NCBI GenBank assembly: GCA_025060555.1
Contig: JANXBC010000006.1
Coordinates: 1 to 29,503, forward strand
Direction: 5' to 3'
Length of the DNA stretch: 29,503 nt
Source: Candidatus Bipolaricaulota bacterium
GTDB taxonomy: Bacteria > Bipolaricaulota > Bipolaricaulia > Bipolaricaulales > Bipolaricaulaceae
Below, one piece after another: positions 15,239 to 22,467 of the stretch (positions are counted from its first letter, which is position 1; each line of letters begins with the position of its first letter). The notes under the pieces were generated by a model. That model was not told where the DNA came from. It saw only the letters and a list, made by a program, of their open reading frames with translations, and did no database searches. Position numbers and translations under genes: made by a program.

Positions 15239-15802
15239 ATGACAGAAAAGAAACTGCCGCCGGGGCAGAGTTGGCGCAATGATTTGGTCGTCTACGACAT
15301 CAACGCTGTTCCGCCCCTTGATCTCAAGGACTACCGCCTTCGCCTCTTTGGACGCTTGCGCAATCCCTGTACGCTCTCTTGGGAAGAGCTACAGGGCCTT
15401 CCCCGCGTGCAAGTTCGCGCAGATTTCCACTGTGTAGAGGGGTGGAGCGTCCCAGATCTTGTTTGGGAGGGTGTTCCCGCCAGTGCCATCGTTTTCCTTA
15501 CCCGCCCCGAACCAGATGTGGTTTGGGTCCTAGTGCACGGCTACGATGGTTACACCACCAACGTTCCGTTCGCCTATTTTGCGCGGCCGGACACGCTTCT
15601 TGCTTTTTCCCTAAACGGCGCCCCTCTTCCACCCCACCATGGTTGGCCTCTGCGTTTGGTGGTGCCCTCCCTCTACGCTTGGAAAAGCGCCAAGTACCTG
15701 GTGGCCCTGGAGTTCCTGAGTGAGCTCCGCCGGGGATATTGGGAGGAGAAGGGCTACCACGATGTTGGCGATCCCTGGCGAGAAGAACGGCGTTGGCGCT
15801 AG
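15239..15802 (+). CDS. Soluble molybdopterin oxidoreductase domain protein (sulfite oxidase fold)
   Basis: This 187-residue protein has the oxidoreductase molybdopterin-binding domain: DYRLRLFGRLRNPCTLSWEE, FHCVEGWS (Cys65 is the expected molybdenum ligand), GYDGYTTNVPFAYF, GAPLPPHHGWPLRLVVP and YAWKSAKYLVALEF, ending in the typical GYWEEKGYH and GDPW. No signal peptide or Tat motif is visible, unlike periplasmic MsrP/YedY, so it should act in the cytoplasm or be exported by another route. Its substrate is unknown. Partner heme or flavin subunits are not in the window. The stop TAG shares the palindrome CTAG (15799-15802) with the stop of convergent panB. Confidence 0.87.
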   Translation: MTEKKLPPGQSWRNDLVVYDINAVPPLDLKDYRLRLFGRLRNPCTLSWEELQGLPRVQVRADFHCVEGWSVPDLVWEGVPASAIVFLTRPEPDVVWVLVHGYDGYTTNVPFAYFARPDTLLAFSLNGAPLPPHHGWPLRLVVPSLYAWKSAKYLVALEFLSELRRGYWEEKGYHDVGDPWREERRWR

Positions 15803-16656
15803 TCTTCGCCCAGGAGTTTCTTGAGTGCTTCCCATTCTTCTTGGGGCATCTTGTAAGTGTGCTCCGGACCGGGGAATTTCCGTTCTTTCACCTCGCGCAC
15901 GTAGTCCGTGAAAGCTTGGCGCATGACACTCCCTACATCCGCATAGCGTTTGACGAATTTAGGGGTAAAAGCCTCGAAGAGGCCGAGGATGTCGTGGACG
16001 ATGAGGAGCTGTCCATGGCAAGCTGGTCCTGAACCAATGCCCAAAATTGGGATTTTCGCACGTTTTACGATTATCTCTGCTACGCGTGCAGGAATGGCTT
16101 CGAGGAGGATGGCGAACGCTCCAGCTTCCTCGAGGGTTTTCGCGTCTTCGATCAGCTGTTTTGCCGTTTGCGCACTACGGCCTTGGGCCTTGAGGCCGCC
16201 GATAAGGCTCGCCGCCTGGGGTGTGAGGCCGATGTGTCCCATCACGGGGATCCCCGCCTTGACAATGGCCTCCACCCGCTCAGCCATGCGCGCCCCACCC
16301 TCGAGCTTCACGGCATCCGCCCCACCCTCAGCGATGAACCGTCCCGCGTTCCTTACGGCGATTTCGTTGGCGGGCTGGTAGGACATGTAGGGCATATCGC
16401 CCACGACGAAGGCGCGGGTGGCCGCGCGGGAAACCGCGGCCGTGATGGTGACCATGAAGTCCATGGTCGCCGGAAGAGTGGTTTTGTGGCCGAGCATGCA
16501 CATCGCTGCAGAGTCGCCCACCAAGATCATGTCCACTCCGGCGCGGTCCTCCAAAAGGGCTGTGGGGTAGTCATAAGCTGTCAGGAAGGCGATCTTCTCC
16601 CCGCGGGCCACCATATTCAAAAGGTCTGGAATCGTAAGCTTCTTTTGCTCCTCCAT
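15799..16656 (-). CDS. panB: Ketopantoate hydroxymethyltransferase PanB
   Basis: PanB transfers a hydroxymethyl group from methylene-tetrahydrofolate to alpha-ketoisovalerate in pantothenate and CoA synthesis. The 285-residue TIM-barrel enzyme shows IAFLTAYDYPTA, ILVGDSAAMCMLGH with metal ligand Asp48, VVGDMPYMSY (Asp87), DAVKLEGG (Lys117), MGHIGLTPQ (His141) and the catalytic Glu in LLEAIPA (about 186). The usual GDSLGM is GDSAAM here, a mild change. An AAGGAGGAGG site lies just before ATG 16656. No panC or panD is adjacent. It diverges from the greA-like gene and converges on the molybdopterin gene. Confidence 0.95.
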   Translation of the reverse strand: MEEQKKLTIPDLLNMVARGEKIAFLTAYDYPTALLEDRAGVDMILVGDSAAMCMLGHKTTLPATMDFMVTITAAVSRAATRAFVVGDMPYMSYQPANEIAVRNAGRFIAEGGADAVKLEGGARMAERVEAIVKAGIPVMGHIGLTPQAASLIGGLKAQGRSAQTAKQLIEDAKTLEEAGAFAILLEAIPARVAEIIVKRAKIPILGIGSGPACHGQLLIVHDILGLFEAFTPKFVKRYADVGSVMRQAFTDYVREVKERKFPGPEHTYKMPQEEWEALKKLLGED

Positions 16657-16745
16657 GGGACCTCCTCCTTTCTATGGTACCCATTTGGTTGCGGGAAGGT
16701 TGTTCTCCGCTAAACTCATTGCTACCTGCAAGGAGGTGAGTCGCT

Positions 16746-16994
16746 GTGGCTGAGAACAAAAACTGGGACAAGGTTTTGACTCGCGAAGGTTATGAGCGGC
16801 TTAAAGCGGAACTTGATTACCTTGTGCGCGTAAAGCGCCCCGAGATCGCCGAGAAGATTCGTCAGGCACGGGAGTACGGCGATCTCTCGGAGAATGCTGA
16901 ATATCATACGGCCAAAGAGGAGCAAGCGTTGGTGGAAGGGCGGATCGCCGAGCTGGAACGCCTCCTTCGCGGGGCACGCATCATCGATTCTTAG
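16746..16994 (+). CDS. GreA-like protein reduced to the N-terminal coiled-coil domain
   Basis: The 82-residue product matches the N-terminal coiled coil of transcript cleavage factor GreA (YGDLSENAEYHTAKEEQ), including the tip acidic residues Asp46 and Glu49 that stimulate RNA polymerase cleavage. Full GreA is about 158 residues; here translation stops (TAG 16992-16994) right after RIIDS, where the FKBP-like C-terminal domain should begin. That domain anchors GreA to the polymerase. The GTG start at 16746 has a very strong site (AAGGAGGTGAG at 16730-16740). The 3' end overlaps the convergent P1 peptidase gene by 14 bases, and no remnant of the missing domain is visible downstream. It may be a truncated relic or a real single-domain factor. 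Confidence 0.85.
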   Translation: MAENKNWDKVLTREGYERLKAELDYLVRVKRPEIAEKIRQAREYGDLSENAEYHTAKEEQALVEGRIAELERLLRGARIIDS

Positions 16995-17991
16995 GGCGAA
17001 ATATAGGCGGGCTCCTTCCCTCGCGTCCAGTGAGGGGTGTTGCTGCAAGCAGGGCCGAGTAAATGGCTTCCTGTGTGGCTTCCGCTGCAGCGCGGTAAAG
17101 TTCGCCCATCAATCGAGAACGGTCAGGAATGATCTCTACGGCTACGCTCTTGGCGTCGCGCGGCAAACGCAGGGTAGTAGAGAAAGCTAGGAAGAAATCG
17201 CCGCTTCCCGTGTCCGCTGGGGCGCCGGTGCGCGCTGCGCCTAAAAGCCCGCGGCGGCAAAGCCGCGCAAGTTGCGCCGGCAGAAGGGGCGCATCCGTGG
17301 CCAAAACCACGATCAAGGAACCGCCCATCCCCTCACTCCCAGCCTCTCCGCCAAAGGGAGAAAGAGCTAAGGGTGAGGGAGGAACGAAATCCTCGCGCCG
17401 GCCCATGTTGGGAAGAGCGAGAGCGCCCACCGTGTAGGGATCGACGATGCGGGAGGCTGTGCCGATCCCGGATTTATAACCAAATGCGATCATCCCTGTT
17501 CCCGCTCCCACACAGCCTTCCGCCACTTCTTCACTGGCGGCGTCCAGGGCCAAAAGCGCGTGTTTTTCCTGCAAAGGACGGAATTCAATCGTAGAAAGCC
17601 AGCCGTCATTGCATTCCAAGACCACAGGGTTGACCGAGCGCGCTTGGGGATGGCGCTTGAGCGTCCAGGTAAGGAGGGCCTCCGCGCAAGAGAAAACGGC
17701 AAGGGTATTGGTGAGCAGGATTGGGGTCTCCAATTCACCAAGATCTTGGATCTGCCATAGTCCTGTGGCCTTTCCATGCCCGTGAAGGACGAAGATTCCG
17801 GCGGCAAGAGGTTCAGCATAAGGATCACCCGGCGGGACGATGGCAGTCACCCCGGTTCTGATTGCGCTTCCTTTGACATCCTCGATGAGGGTATAGTGGC
17901 CGACACGGACCCCGGGGACGTCGGTGATCATCGCCCGTGGCCCCGGCGGCAAGCTTCCCAAAGTCAATCCAGCGCAGCGAAAGGCGTTCAT
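16981..17991 (-). CDS. P1 (DmpA) family N-terminal nucleophile peptidase
   Basis: This 336-residue self-processing aminopeptidase-like enzyme carries the family landmarks: MITDVPGVRVGHYTLIEDV at the start, GVTAIVPP, and the autocleavage site GGSLIVVLATDAPLLP, whose Ser becomes the N-terminal nucleophile of the small subunit, followed by ADTGSGDFFLAFSTT. The stretch just before the cleavage site (LALSPFGGEAGSEGM) is encoded by a palindromic repeat-like sequence. The C-terminus, after LTGREGR, is atypical and is antisense to the greA-like 3' end. ATG 17991 overlaps the stop of the glutamine synthetase gene (ATGA). Likely substrates are small peptides with N-terminal D- or beta-amino acids; this is inferred from the family. 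Confidence 0.88.
   Translation of the reverse strand: MNAFRCAGLTLGSLPPGPRAMITDVPGVRVGHYTLIEDVKGSAIRTGVTAIVPPGDPYAEPLAAGIFVLHGHGKATGLWQIQDLGELETPILLTNTLAVFSCAEALLTWTLKRHPQARSVNPVVLECNDGWLSTIEFRPLQEKHALLALDAASEEVAEGCVGAGTGMIAFGYKSGIGTASRIVDPYTVGALALPNMGRREDFVPPSPLALSPFGGEAGSEGMGGSLIVVLATDAPLLPAQLARLCRRGLLGAARTGAPADTGSGDFFLAFSTTLRLPRDAKSVAVEIIPDRSRLMGELYRAAAEATQEAIYSALLAATPLTGREGRSPPIFRPKNR
17330..17379. repeat. Palindromic REP-like element inside the P1 peptidase gene
   Basis: CCCTCAC (17330-17336) and GTGAGGG (17373-17379) form a perfect 7-bp outer stem. Inside, CTCTCC and GGGAGA around GCCAAA form a second hairpin. The composition and layout resemble dispersed short palindromes found in many genomes. 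It is read in frame as about 17 extra residues immediately upstream of the autocleavage site of the peptidase. Confidence 0.45.
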
Positions 17992-19343
17992 CCGTAGAGG
18001 CGAAATTCGTGAGGATGAGGCCTAGCCGCGACTTCAGCCGCCTCGCGGGACTTCGCGTCCACCCAAAGCTCGAGGAGCTCAGGTGGGAAAACCCCAGCCA
18101 CAGTGAGAAAAGCGTGGTCACGCTGGAGGTTATCCAGAGCCTCCTCCAAGCTCCGGGGCAGGCTTTGCACGCGGCGCTTGCGTCCAGGTCCCCACCCACG
18201 CGCCACAGGGTTAACCCCCTGCCTGATCCCGTCTATTCCGGCCATAAGGCAGCCAGCCAGTGCCAAATACGGATTACACGTGGCGTCCGGCGGACGGTAT
18301 TCCACCCGGAGCCTTTTGGCATCAGTAGCATATCCAGGGATACGTACGGCTGCGGTGCGATCCGCCGGGCCAAAGAAGAGCTCCACCGGTGCTTCAAACC
18401 CCGGCTGCAGCCGCCGGTAGGAGTTGGTGGATGGCGAGACCAGTGCGGAAAGAGCGCGGCCGTGCAAGAGAAGGCCACCGATGTACTCAAGTCCGGCCGC
18501 GGAAAGGCCTTCCTCCCCAGCAAAAACGTTTCCGTTGGGGCCTATGAGGTACTGGTGGAAGTGCAAGCCGTTTCCTGGTTGGTTGTAGAGGGGTTTTGGT
18601 AGAAAACAGGCCACAAGCCCCTCCTCCGCAGCGACGCGGGCGATGAGGTCCTTGGCCAAAACCGTCCAGTCGCCGGCTTGGACTATGCTAGCGAACCCAA
18701 GCTCTATTTCCATTTGGCCAAATCCCCCGCCTTCGTGATGATGGTACCGCACGGGAATTCCACAGCGGGTGAGGATCTCCACTACTCGGTCGCGGATTTC
18801 CCGGCCCCGGTCGGCTGCGCCACTTAAGTGATATGCGGAATAGCTGGGAGGAAGAAAGCCTCCCGTAAGATCGGGCTGGCCTTCCACAGGGAAAACTTCT
18901 ACACCTTGGGCAAGGAGGCCGTCGCTTATTTGGATTTCCTCGAACAAATAGAACTCCAATTCCACCGCGAATCGAGCGTCTTGAGCGATGCCCGCATCGC
19001 GCAGGAAACGAAGGGCCGCGCGGGCCACACTCCGGGGTGCCGCGGGATTTGGACCTTCGCCTGGCCGACCTAAATCACATAATACCAGTGCCGCGGGCGG
19101 ATCCCGCATGGGGTCAAGGTACACAGCGTCTAGATCTGGCAAGAGCACCCAATCGCTCTCCTCGGCTTCGCTCAAACCATAGTGCACACCGTCTACACCT
19201 ACCCCCTCCCCCACCAATTCCTCGGAAATGGACTCCGCGGGAACGGTCAGCCCGCGCAGACGCCCCCAAAGGTCCACCGCGCGCAGCTCCACATAATGGA
19301 TATGCTCCTCCTGAAGGAGGGCGACGAACTCCGCGAACGTCAT
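17988..19343 (-). CDS. Glutamine synthetase family protein (type I)
   Basis: This 451-residue GS-fold ligase shows AVELEFYLF, HHHEGGGFGQMEIELGF, NGLHFHQYL, LVSPSTNSYRRLQPGFEAPV (flap Glu), DRTAAVRIP, and RVEYRPPDATCNPYLALAG followed by CLMAGIDGI. Canonical GSI would form glutamine from glutamate, ammonia and ATP. It deviates at two points: the substrate loop reads VGVDGVHYGLSEAEESDW rather than MFDGSSI, and the NLYDL adenylylation region is replaced by an Arg-rich stretch. It may therefore be an unregulated GS or a gamma-glutamyl ligase on another amine. I chose ATG 19343, preceded by AAGGGGG. It lies between a U32-like gene (11 bases upstream) and the P1 peptidase (4-base overlap). Confidence 0.85.
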   Translation of the reverse strand: MTFAEFVALLQEEHIHYVELRAVDLWGRLRGLTVPAESISEELVGEGVGVDGVHYGLSEAEESDWVLLPDLDAVYLDPMRDPPAALVLCDLGRPGEGPNPAAPRSVARAALRFLRDAGIAQDARFAVELEFYLFEEIQISDGLLAQGVEVFPVEGQPDLTGGFLPPSYSAYHLSGAADRGREIRDRVVEILTRCGIPVRYHHHEGGGFGQMEIELGFASIVQAGDWTVLAKDLIARVAAEEGLVACFLPKPLYNQPGNGLHFHQYLIGPNGNVFAGEEGLSAAGLEYIGGLLLHGRALSALVSPSTNSYRRLQPGFEAPVELFFGPADRTAAVRIPGYATDAKRLRVEYRPPDATCNPYLALAGCLMAGIDGIRQGVNPVARGWGPGRKRRVQSLPRSLEEALDNLQRDHAFLTVAGVFPPELLELWVDAKSREAAEVAARPHPHEFRLYG

Positions 19344-19354
19344 AATGCCCCCTT

Positions 19355-20305
19355 TTATGGTGTGGGAACAGCGAGGTCCTCGGGCCCCCAGCCGGAAAGC
19401 AAAGCCTCGGGGAACGTGGAGGAGACTATTTCCCGGATGATCTCCGCATGTTTGACCTTTTCGCGGCCCCAATCGGCCAGCATCTTCCCGGAGACCCAAG
19501 GCTTATAGAGGGCCCCTGGGCCCACTACGCAGGCTGGTCCCGGCTCGAGCTTGAAATAGCAGGGCGCACAGACCCGCACCATCTCCGGCGTTTCATAGAA
19601 TCGGTTGAATCCACCGAAGGAATCGGTGAGTGTCACGTGGAGATCCATGGGAATTTTCACAGCTTGCCGCAGAGCAGCAAGCTCGGGGAGTTCCAAGTCG
19701 GCCACAGGATTGAATGTGTTTGCTCCTAGCATCTCCAGGACCTTTGCGCCCGCGGGATTTCCATGGCCAGCGAAAATGGAGACCTTGAACACCGTGTTCT
19801 TGGGGAGATCTCCCGCGTCACGCATCTGCGCAAGGAGCCAAAGGAGACCCTCGTCGAGGACGAGGAAGCCGCGGAATCCCAGTTCCACCGCGCGCATGAT
19901 GTCCGTAACCACGTGGCGGATTTGATCAGCTCCGCGAAAGCGCAGTCCCGAAAGAGATCCTTCAGGCGTAAGCAGTTGCCGGCCCGTGTCCCAGCCCGAG
20001 CGTGGACCGGGGGTGAGGATCACCTCCACTTTTGCCTCCGCCGCGATCTGCGCAAATTCCTTGAGTTCACTCCGGGTAAGGAAAGTGGTGCCCATCACCA
20101 CAGAGATCACGCGATGAATGGGAACGCCGCGCTTCTTCGCCTCATCCACCACAGCCGCCAAGACCTCCGGCCTTTCCACCCCGGAGATCTCCATGCGGTA
20201 GTGCGCGCCATCGGGGAACCGCCGGGGGCTAGAGGGAAGATCATAGGCATCACGTCCAGGAATTCCGTGCTTCTCAAGGATTCTTTGCACTTTCCTTTGG
20301 TCCAT
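19355..20305 (-). CDS. U32-peptidase-like TIM-barrel protein of unknown function
   Basis: The 316-residue product has a repeated beta/alpha pattern and stretches I associate with U32-peptidase-related barrel proteins (DAYDLPSSPRRFPDGAHYRM, RGVPIHRVISVVMGTTFL, VILTPGPRSGWDTGR, FRGFLVLDEGLLWLL, KVSIFAGHGNPAGAKVLEML, LTDSFGGFNRFYETPEM). The late paired cysteines (VCAPCYF, then PACVV) could bind metal. I chose ATG 20305 because AAAGGAGG lies 5 bases ahead; an earlier in-frame start at 20326 lacks a site. It heads an apparent operon with the GS-like ligase and P1 peptidase. The biochemical role is not known to me; calling it a peptidase would go beyond the sequence. Confidence 0.65.
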   Translation of the reverse strand: MDQRKVQRILEKHGIPGRDAYDLPSSPRRFPDGAHYRMEISGVERPEVLAAVVDEAKKRGVPIHRVISVVMGTTFLTRSELKEFAQIAAEAKVEVILTPGPRSGWDTGRQLLTPEGSLSGLRFRGADQIRHVVTDIMRAVELGFRGFLVLDEGLLWLLAQMRDAGDLPKNTVFKVSIFAGHGNPAGAKVLEMLGANTFNPVADLELPELAALRQAVKIPMDLHVTLTDSFGGFNRFYETPEMVRVCAPCYFKLEPGPACVVGPGALYKPWVSGKMLADWGREKVKHAEIIREIVSSTFPEALLSGWGPEDLAVPTP

Positions 20306-20374
20306 GCCCGCCTCCTTTCCCACCAATACCGCCTGCTCATGGTACCACAGCGGCTACCGGATTTCGCAGGGCCT

Positions 20375-20923
20375 TTATCGGTGGACCATGCGGCGGGCGA
20401 GGAGAAAAGCCGCGCCCAAACCCAAAACCAAGTCACCTGGGCTGAACGCAGAGCTAAGGGGGATCCAAGCCGGAAGATAGAGCCAGTCACCAAGAGGATT
20501 GAGGTGCGTATTATGGCTCATCAGGACAGTGTTTCCCGAGTATGTGCTTGTCTGTAAAGCTTGGGCAAGGGAGGCTAGGCCCGCGCGGCGCAGGGCTTCT
20601 GCCGAGGCAGGCATATACCCTCCGTTGGCTACAATCGCCAAAAAGTTGAGAAGAAGGCCGAGCCCCATTACCACGATCTCGGCATATCGCCAATTCCAAA
20701 GCGTAAATCCCACGAGGAAAAGGTAGGAAACGATGTGCCAGTAAGGCGTGCCCCAGGGCACTATTGGCCCATGGCTTCCCAAAGGAAAGATGAGGAGCTG
20801 GAGGACGAGGGGTGGCAAGAGGAGCCAAAGCCCGCGCAGCCGCAGATTGGCGAGATTCCGAATGCGTCCCCGCTGCAGGTAACCAAGCCCAAGTCCAATC
20901 ACTACCGCCCAAAGGAGGGGCAT
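20375..20923 (-). CDS. DUF5317-like integral membrane protein
   Basis: This 182-residue protein has about five hydrophobic segments. Its central and C-terminal signature (IVANGGYMPASAEALRRAG, then LNPLGDWLYLPAWIPL and SSAFSPGDLVLGLG) resembles the DUF5317 family of small bacterial membrane proteins of unknown function. The ATG overlaps the stop of the HD-GYP gene by one base (TAATG), with AGGGGG-poor context, so it is probably translated by coupling. The stop is TAA at 20375-20377. Pairing with a membrane HD-GYP protein suggests a signalling-linked role, but this is inference from position only. Confidence 0.6.
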   Translation of the reverse strand: MPLLWAVVIGLGLGYLQRGRIRNLANLRLRGLWLLLPPLVLQLLIFPLGSHGPIVPWGTPYWHIVSYLFLVGFTLWNWRYAEIVVMGLGLLLNFLAIVANGGYMPASAEALRRAGLASLAQALQTSTYSGNTVLMSHNTHLNPLGDWLYLPAWIPLSSAFSPGDLVLGLGAAFLLARRMVHR

Positions 20924-22173
20924 TATTCCACAATTTTTAGGAAAAGCTCCACAAGTTTGGGATCCAAGGTTTTCCCAGCCATATCCTGCATGATCTTGCG
21001 CGCCTCCTCCTTAGAATAAGCCTTACGATAAGGACGGTCGGACAAAAGCGCGTTCCAGACGTCGGCCACGGCGATGATGCGTGATCCCAGGGGTATTTCC
21101 TCGCCTTTCAGGCCATCGGGATAACCGGAGCCGTCCCAGTGCTCATGTTCATGGCGGATGATATCAAGGCAGTTCTCATATATTTCCAGCCCCTGGAGGA
21201 TTTCTGCACTCACGATCGGGTGTTTTTTCACGACCTTCCATTCTTCCTCGGTGAGCGGGCCGGGCTTGAGGAGGATGGCATCGGGAATGGCGATTTTCCC
21301 AAGATCGTGGACGCGCGCGGCGGCCTCGATTCTTTCCACTTCTTCCTGGGGGAGTTTGAGGGCGCGCGCCAATTTCACGGCGATCTCCGCAACCTGTTCG
21401 GAATGCACTCCGGTGTAGCGGTCGCGGGCGCTCACAATCTGCGAAATTTTTTCAAATGCTTGGCGTGCTTGATGTTGGAGGCGTACATACTCGCGGATAG
21501 ATATCTGGACAACGACAAGTGGGCTGAGCATGAGGATTACATACCACGGGGATAGGGAATGCACAACAGCGATGAGAACTGCCAAGACACCGAGGGTGAG
21601 GAGCTGGATATGGAGGCTGCGGAAAAAAGAGAAAAGGTGGCGCCAGTAAGGAGTACCTGTGGTGAAGTGTACAATTCCCGTGACTAAGCCGGAGTTAACG
21701 GTGACATAGACTAAGAATGCCAACGCGGCTCGACCAAAGTCAGCTAAGGAATAAGGTGGTGGATGTCCACCAATGGCTTCAAACAATAAACCGGCTAAGG
21801 CTACAGAAAGAAGGAGTTGAGTCACATTAAAGCCGGCGACAGTTAATCCGTAGAGGATGTCTTTTTTCCACAAGGACCTTCGAAGAATGATTTCAGCGAG
21901 GAGAGAACCACATAGTACAACAAGAACTCCGATATCGGCTCCTCCGATAAGGATAGCTCCTGCACCGACTGCGATCGCTGCAGAAGTGGCGTGCCCACGA
22001 AGAAGAGAAATCTCGTAAACTTCACAAAAGAGGTCTAAAAAAGCTAAAATGATCCAAGACCAAGTAAGAGTTGATGTTAGGCGAAGATCTTTTAGTTGCC
22101 AGCCGGTAACAAATACACCGAGAACGAAAACAAAAAACCAGTATACCTTGGCCTTAATTGGTAGCCCGCGCAC
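20923..22173 (-). CDS. Membrane HD-GYP domain protein (putative cyclic-di-GMP phosphodiesterase)
   Basis: The 416-residue protein has an N-terminal sensor of about seven membrane helices (residues 10-225, MASE-like), then an HD-GYP domain: SARDRYTGVHSEQVAEI, VHDLGKIAIPDAILLKPG (HD at 289-290), HPIVSAEIL, HEHWDGSGYPDGLKGEEIPL (GYP at 350-352) and IIAVADVWNALLSDRPYR. The first His of the usual HHE is Glu (EHEHW). Such proteins hydrolyse cyclic di-GMP in response to membrane signals. The GTG start at 22173 has no ribosome binding site, and TATAGT lies at 22182-22187, so the mRNA may be leaderless. The 5' half of the gene is noticeably AT-richer than its neighbours. No GGDEF partner is in the window. 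Confidence 0.9.
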   Translation of the reverse strand: MRGLPIKAKVYWFFVFVLGVFVTGWQLKDLRLTSTLTWSWIILAFLDLFCEVYEISLLRGHATSAAIAVGAGAILIGGADIGVLVVLCGSLLAEIILRRSLWKKDILYGLTVAGFNVTQLLLSVALAGLLFEAIGGHPPPYSLADFGRAALAFLVYVTVNSGLVTGIVHFTTGTPYWRHLFSFFRSLHIQLLTLGVLAVLIAVVHSLSPWYVILMLSPLVVVQISIREYVRLQHQARQAFEKISQIVSARDRYTGVHSEQVAEIAVKLARALKLPQEEVERIEAAARVHDLGKIAIPDAILLKPGPLTEEEWKVVKKHPIVSAEILQGLEIYENCLDIIRHEHEHWDGSGYPDGLKGEEIPLGSRIIAVADVWNALLSDRPYRKAYSKEEARKIMQDMAGKTLDPKLVELFLKIVE

Positions 22174-22181
22174 AAACAGTT

Positions 22182-22187
22182 ACTATA
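22182..22187 (-). promoter_or_regulatory. Probable -10 element of a leaderless HD-GYP transcript
   Basis: TATAGT on the minus strand ends 8 bases before the GTG start. Initiation 7-8 bases downstream would put the transcript start on or next to the start codon, consistent with the lack of any Shine-Dalgarno. A -35 is not clear; the upstream region is occupied by the terminator of the small gene. Confidence 0.45.
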
Positions 22188-22191
22188 AACG

Positions 22192-22220
22192 AAAAAGCCA
22201 ACGGCAACCACGCCGTTGGC
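22192..22220 (-). terminator. Rho-independent terminator after the 44-residue gene
   Basis: On the minus strand, GCCAACGGC (22220-22212) and GCCGTTGGC (22205-22197) form a perfect 9-bp stem with a 6-base loop, followed immediately by TTTTTC (22196-22191). It ends the transcript of the small gene and lies just before the HD-GYP gene. Confidence 0.85.
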
Positions 22221-22253
22221 TTACATTCCTTTACTATCGTCCTCCGCTCTATT

Positions 22254-22388
22254 TCAGCCAGTCCACTTGGAATGGGCTGCACTCAGAAGGAGGAGCGTAA
22301 TCAGCACCCACAGGATGTGAATGCCCCGCAAGCCAAAGAACTTTGCGCTCCGCCGAGTTGCCTTCTCAATCACTGGAACCCACTTCAT
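22254..22388 (-). CDS. 44-residue predicted single-pass membrane protein with its own promoter and terminator
   Basis: ATG at 22388 is preceded by AAAGGAGG with 7-base spacing and opens 44 codons ending TGA at 22254-22256. The product has a basic N-terminal half (MKWVPVIEKATRRSAKFF), one hydrophobic helix (IHILWVLITLLLLSAA, about residues 23-38) and a short HSKWTG tail. With positive charges on the N-terminal side, the tail should face outside. A near-perfect promoter upstream and a strong terminator downstream make it a monocistronic unit, which argues strongly that it is real despite its size. I do not recognise a family. A signal-peptide-like or type-I toxin-like role is possible, but no antisense partner RNA is evident. 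Confidence 0.7.
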   Translation of the reverse strand: MKWVPVIEKATRRSAKFFGLRGIHILWVLITLLLLSAAHSKWTG

Positions 22389-22467
22389 CAGAGATCCCTC
22401 CTTTCAGGAAAATTCTACCTTTATTTTAATTTGGCCAACCACCATTGTCCTTCAAACCGTCATATAA

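Noticed and set aside
16668..16690. GGTACCAT-type sequence ahead of panB, also near 20340 ahead of the U32-like gene, as a shared -10 or operator
   Set aside because: TACCAT is a poor -10, no -35 lies at the right distance in either case, and the shared 8 bases could be chance.
19344..19499. Upstream extension of the glutamine synthetase gene by 52 codons
   Set aside because: The extension overlaps the end of the U32-like gene and has no family similarity. ATG 19343 has a ribosome binding site and the right N-terminus.
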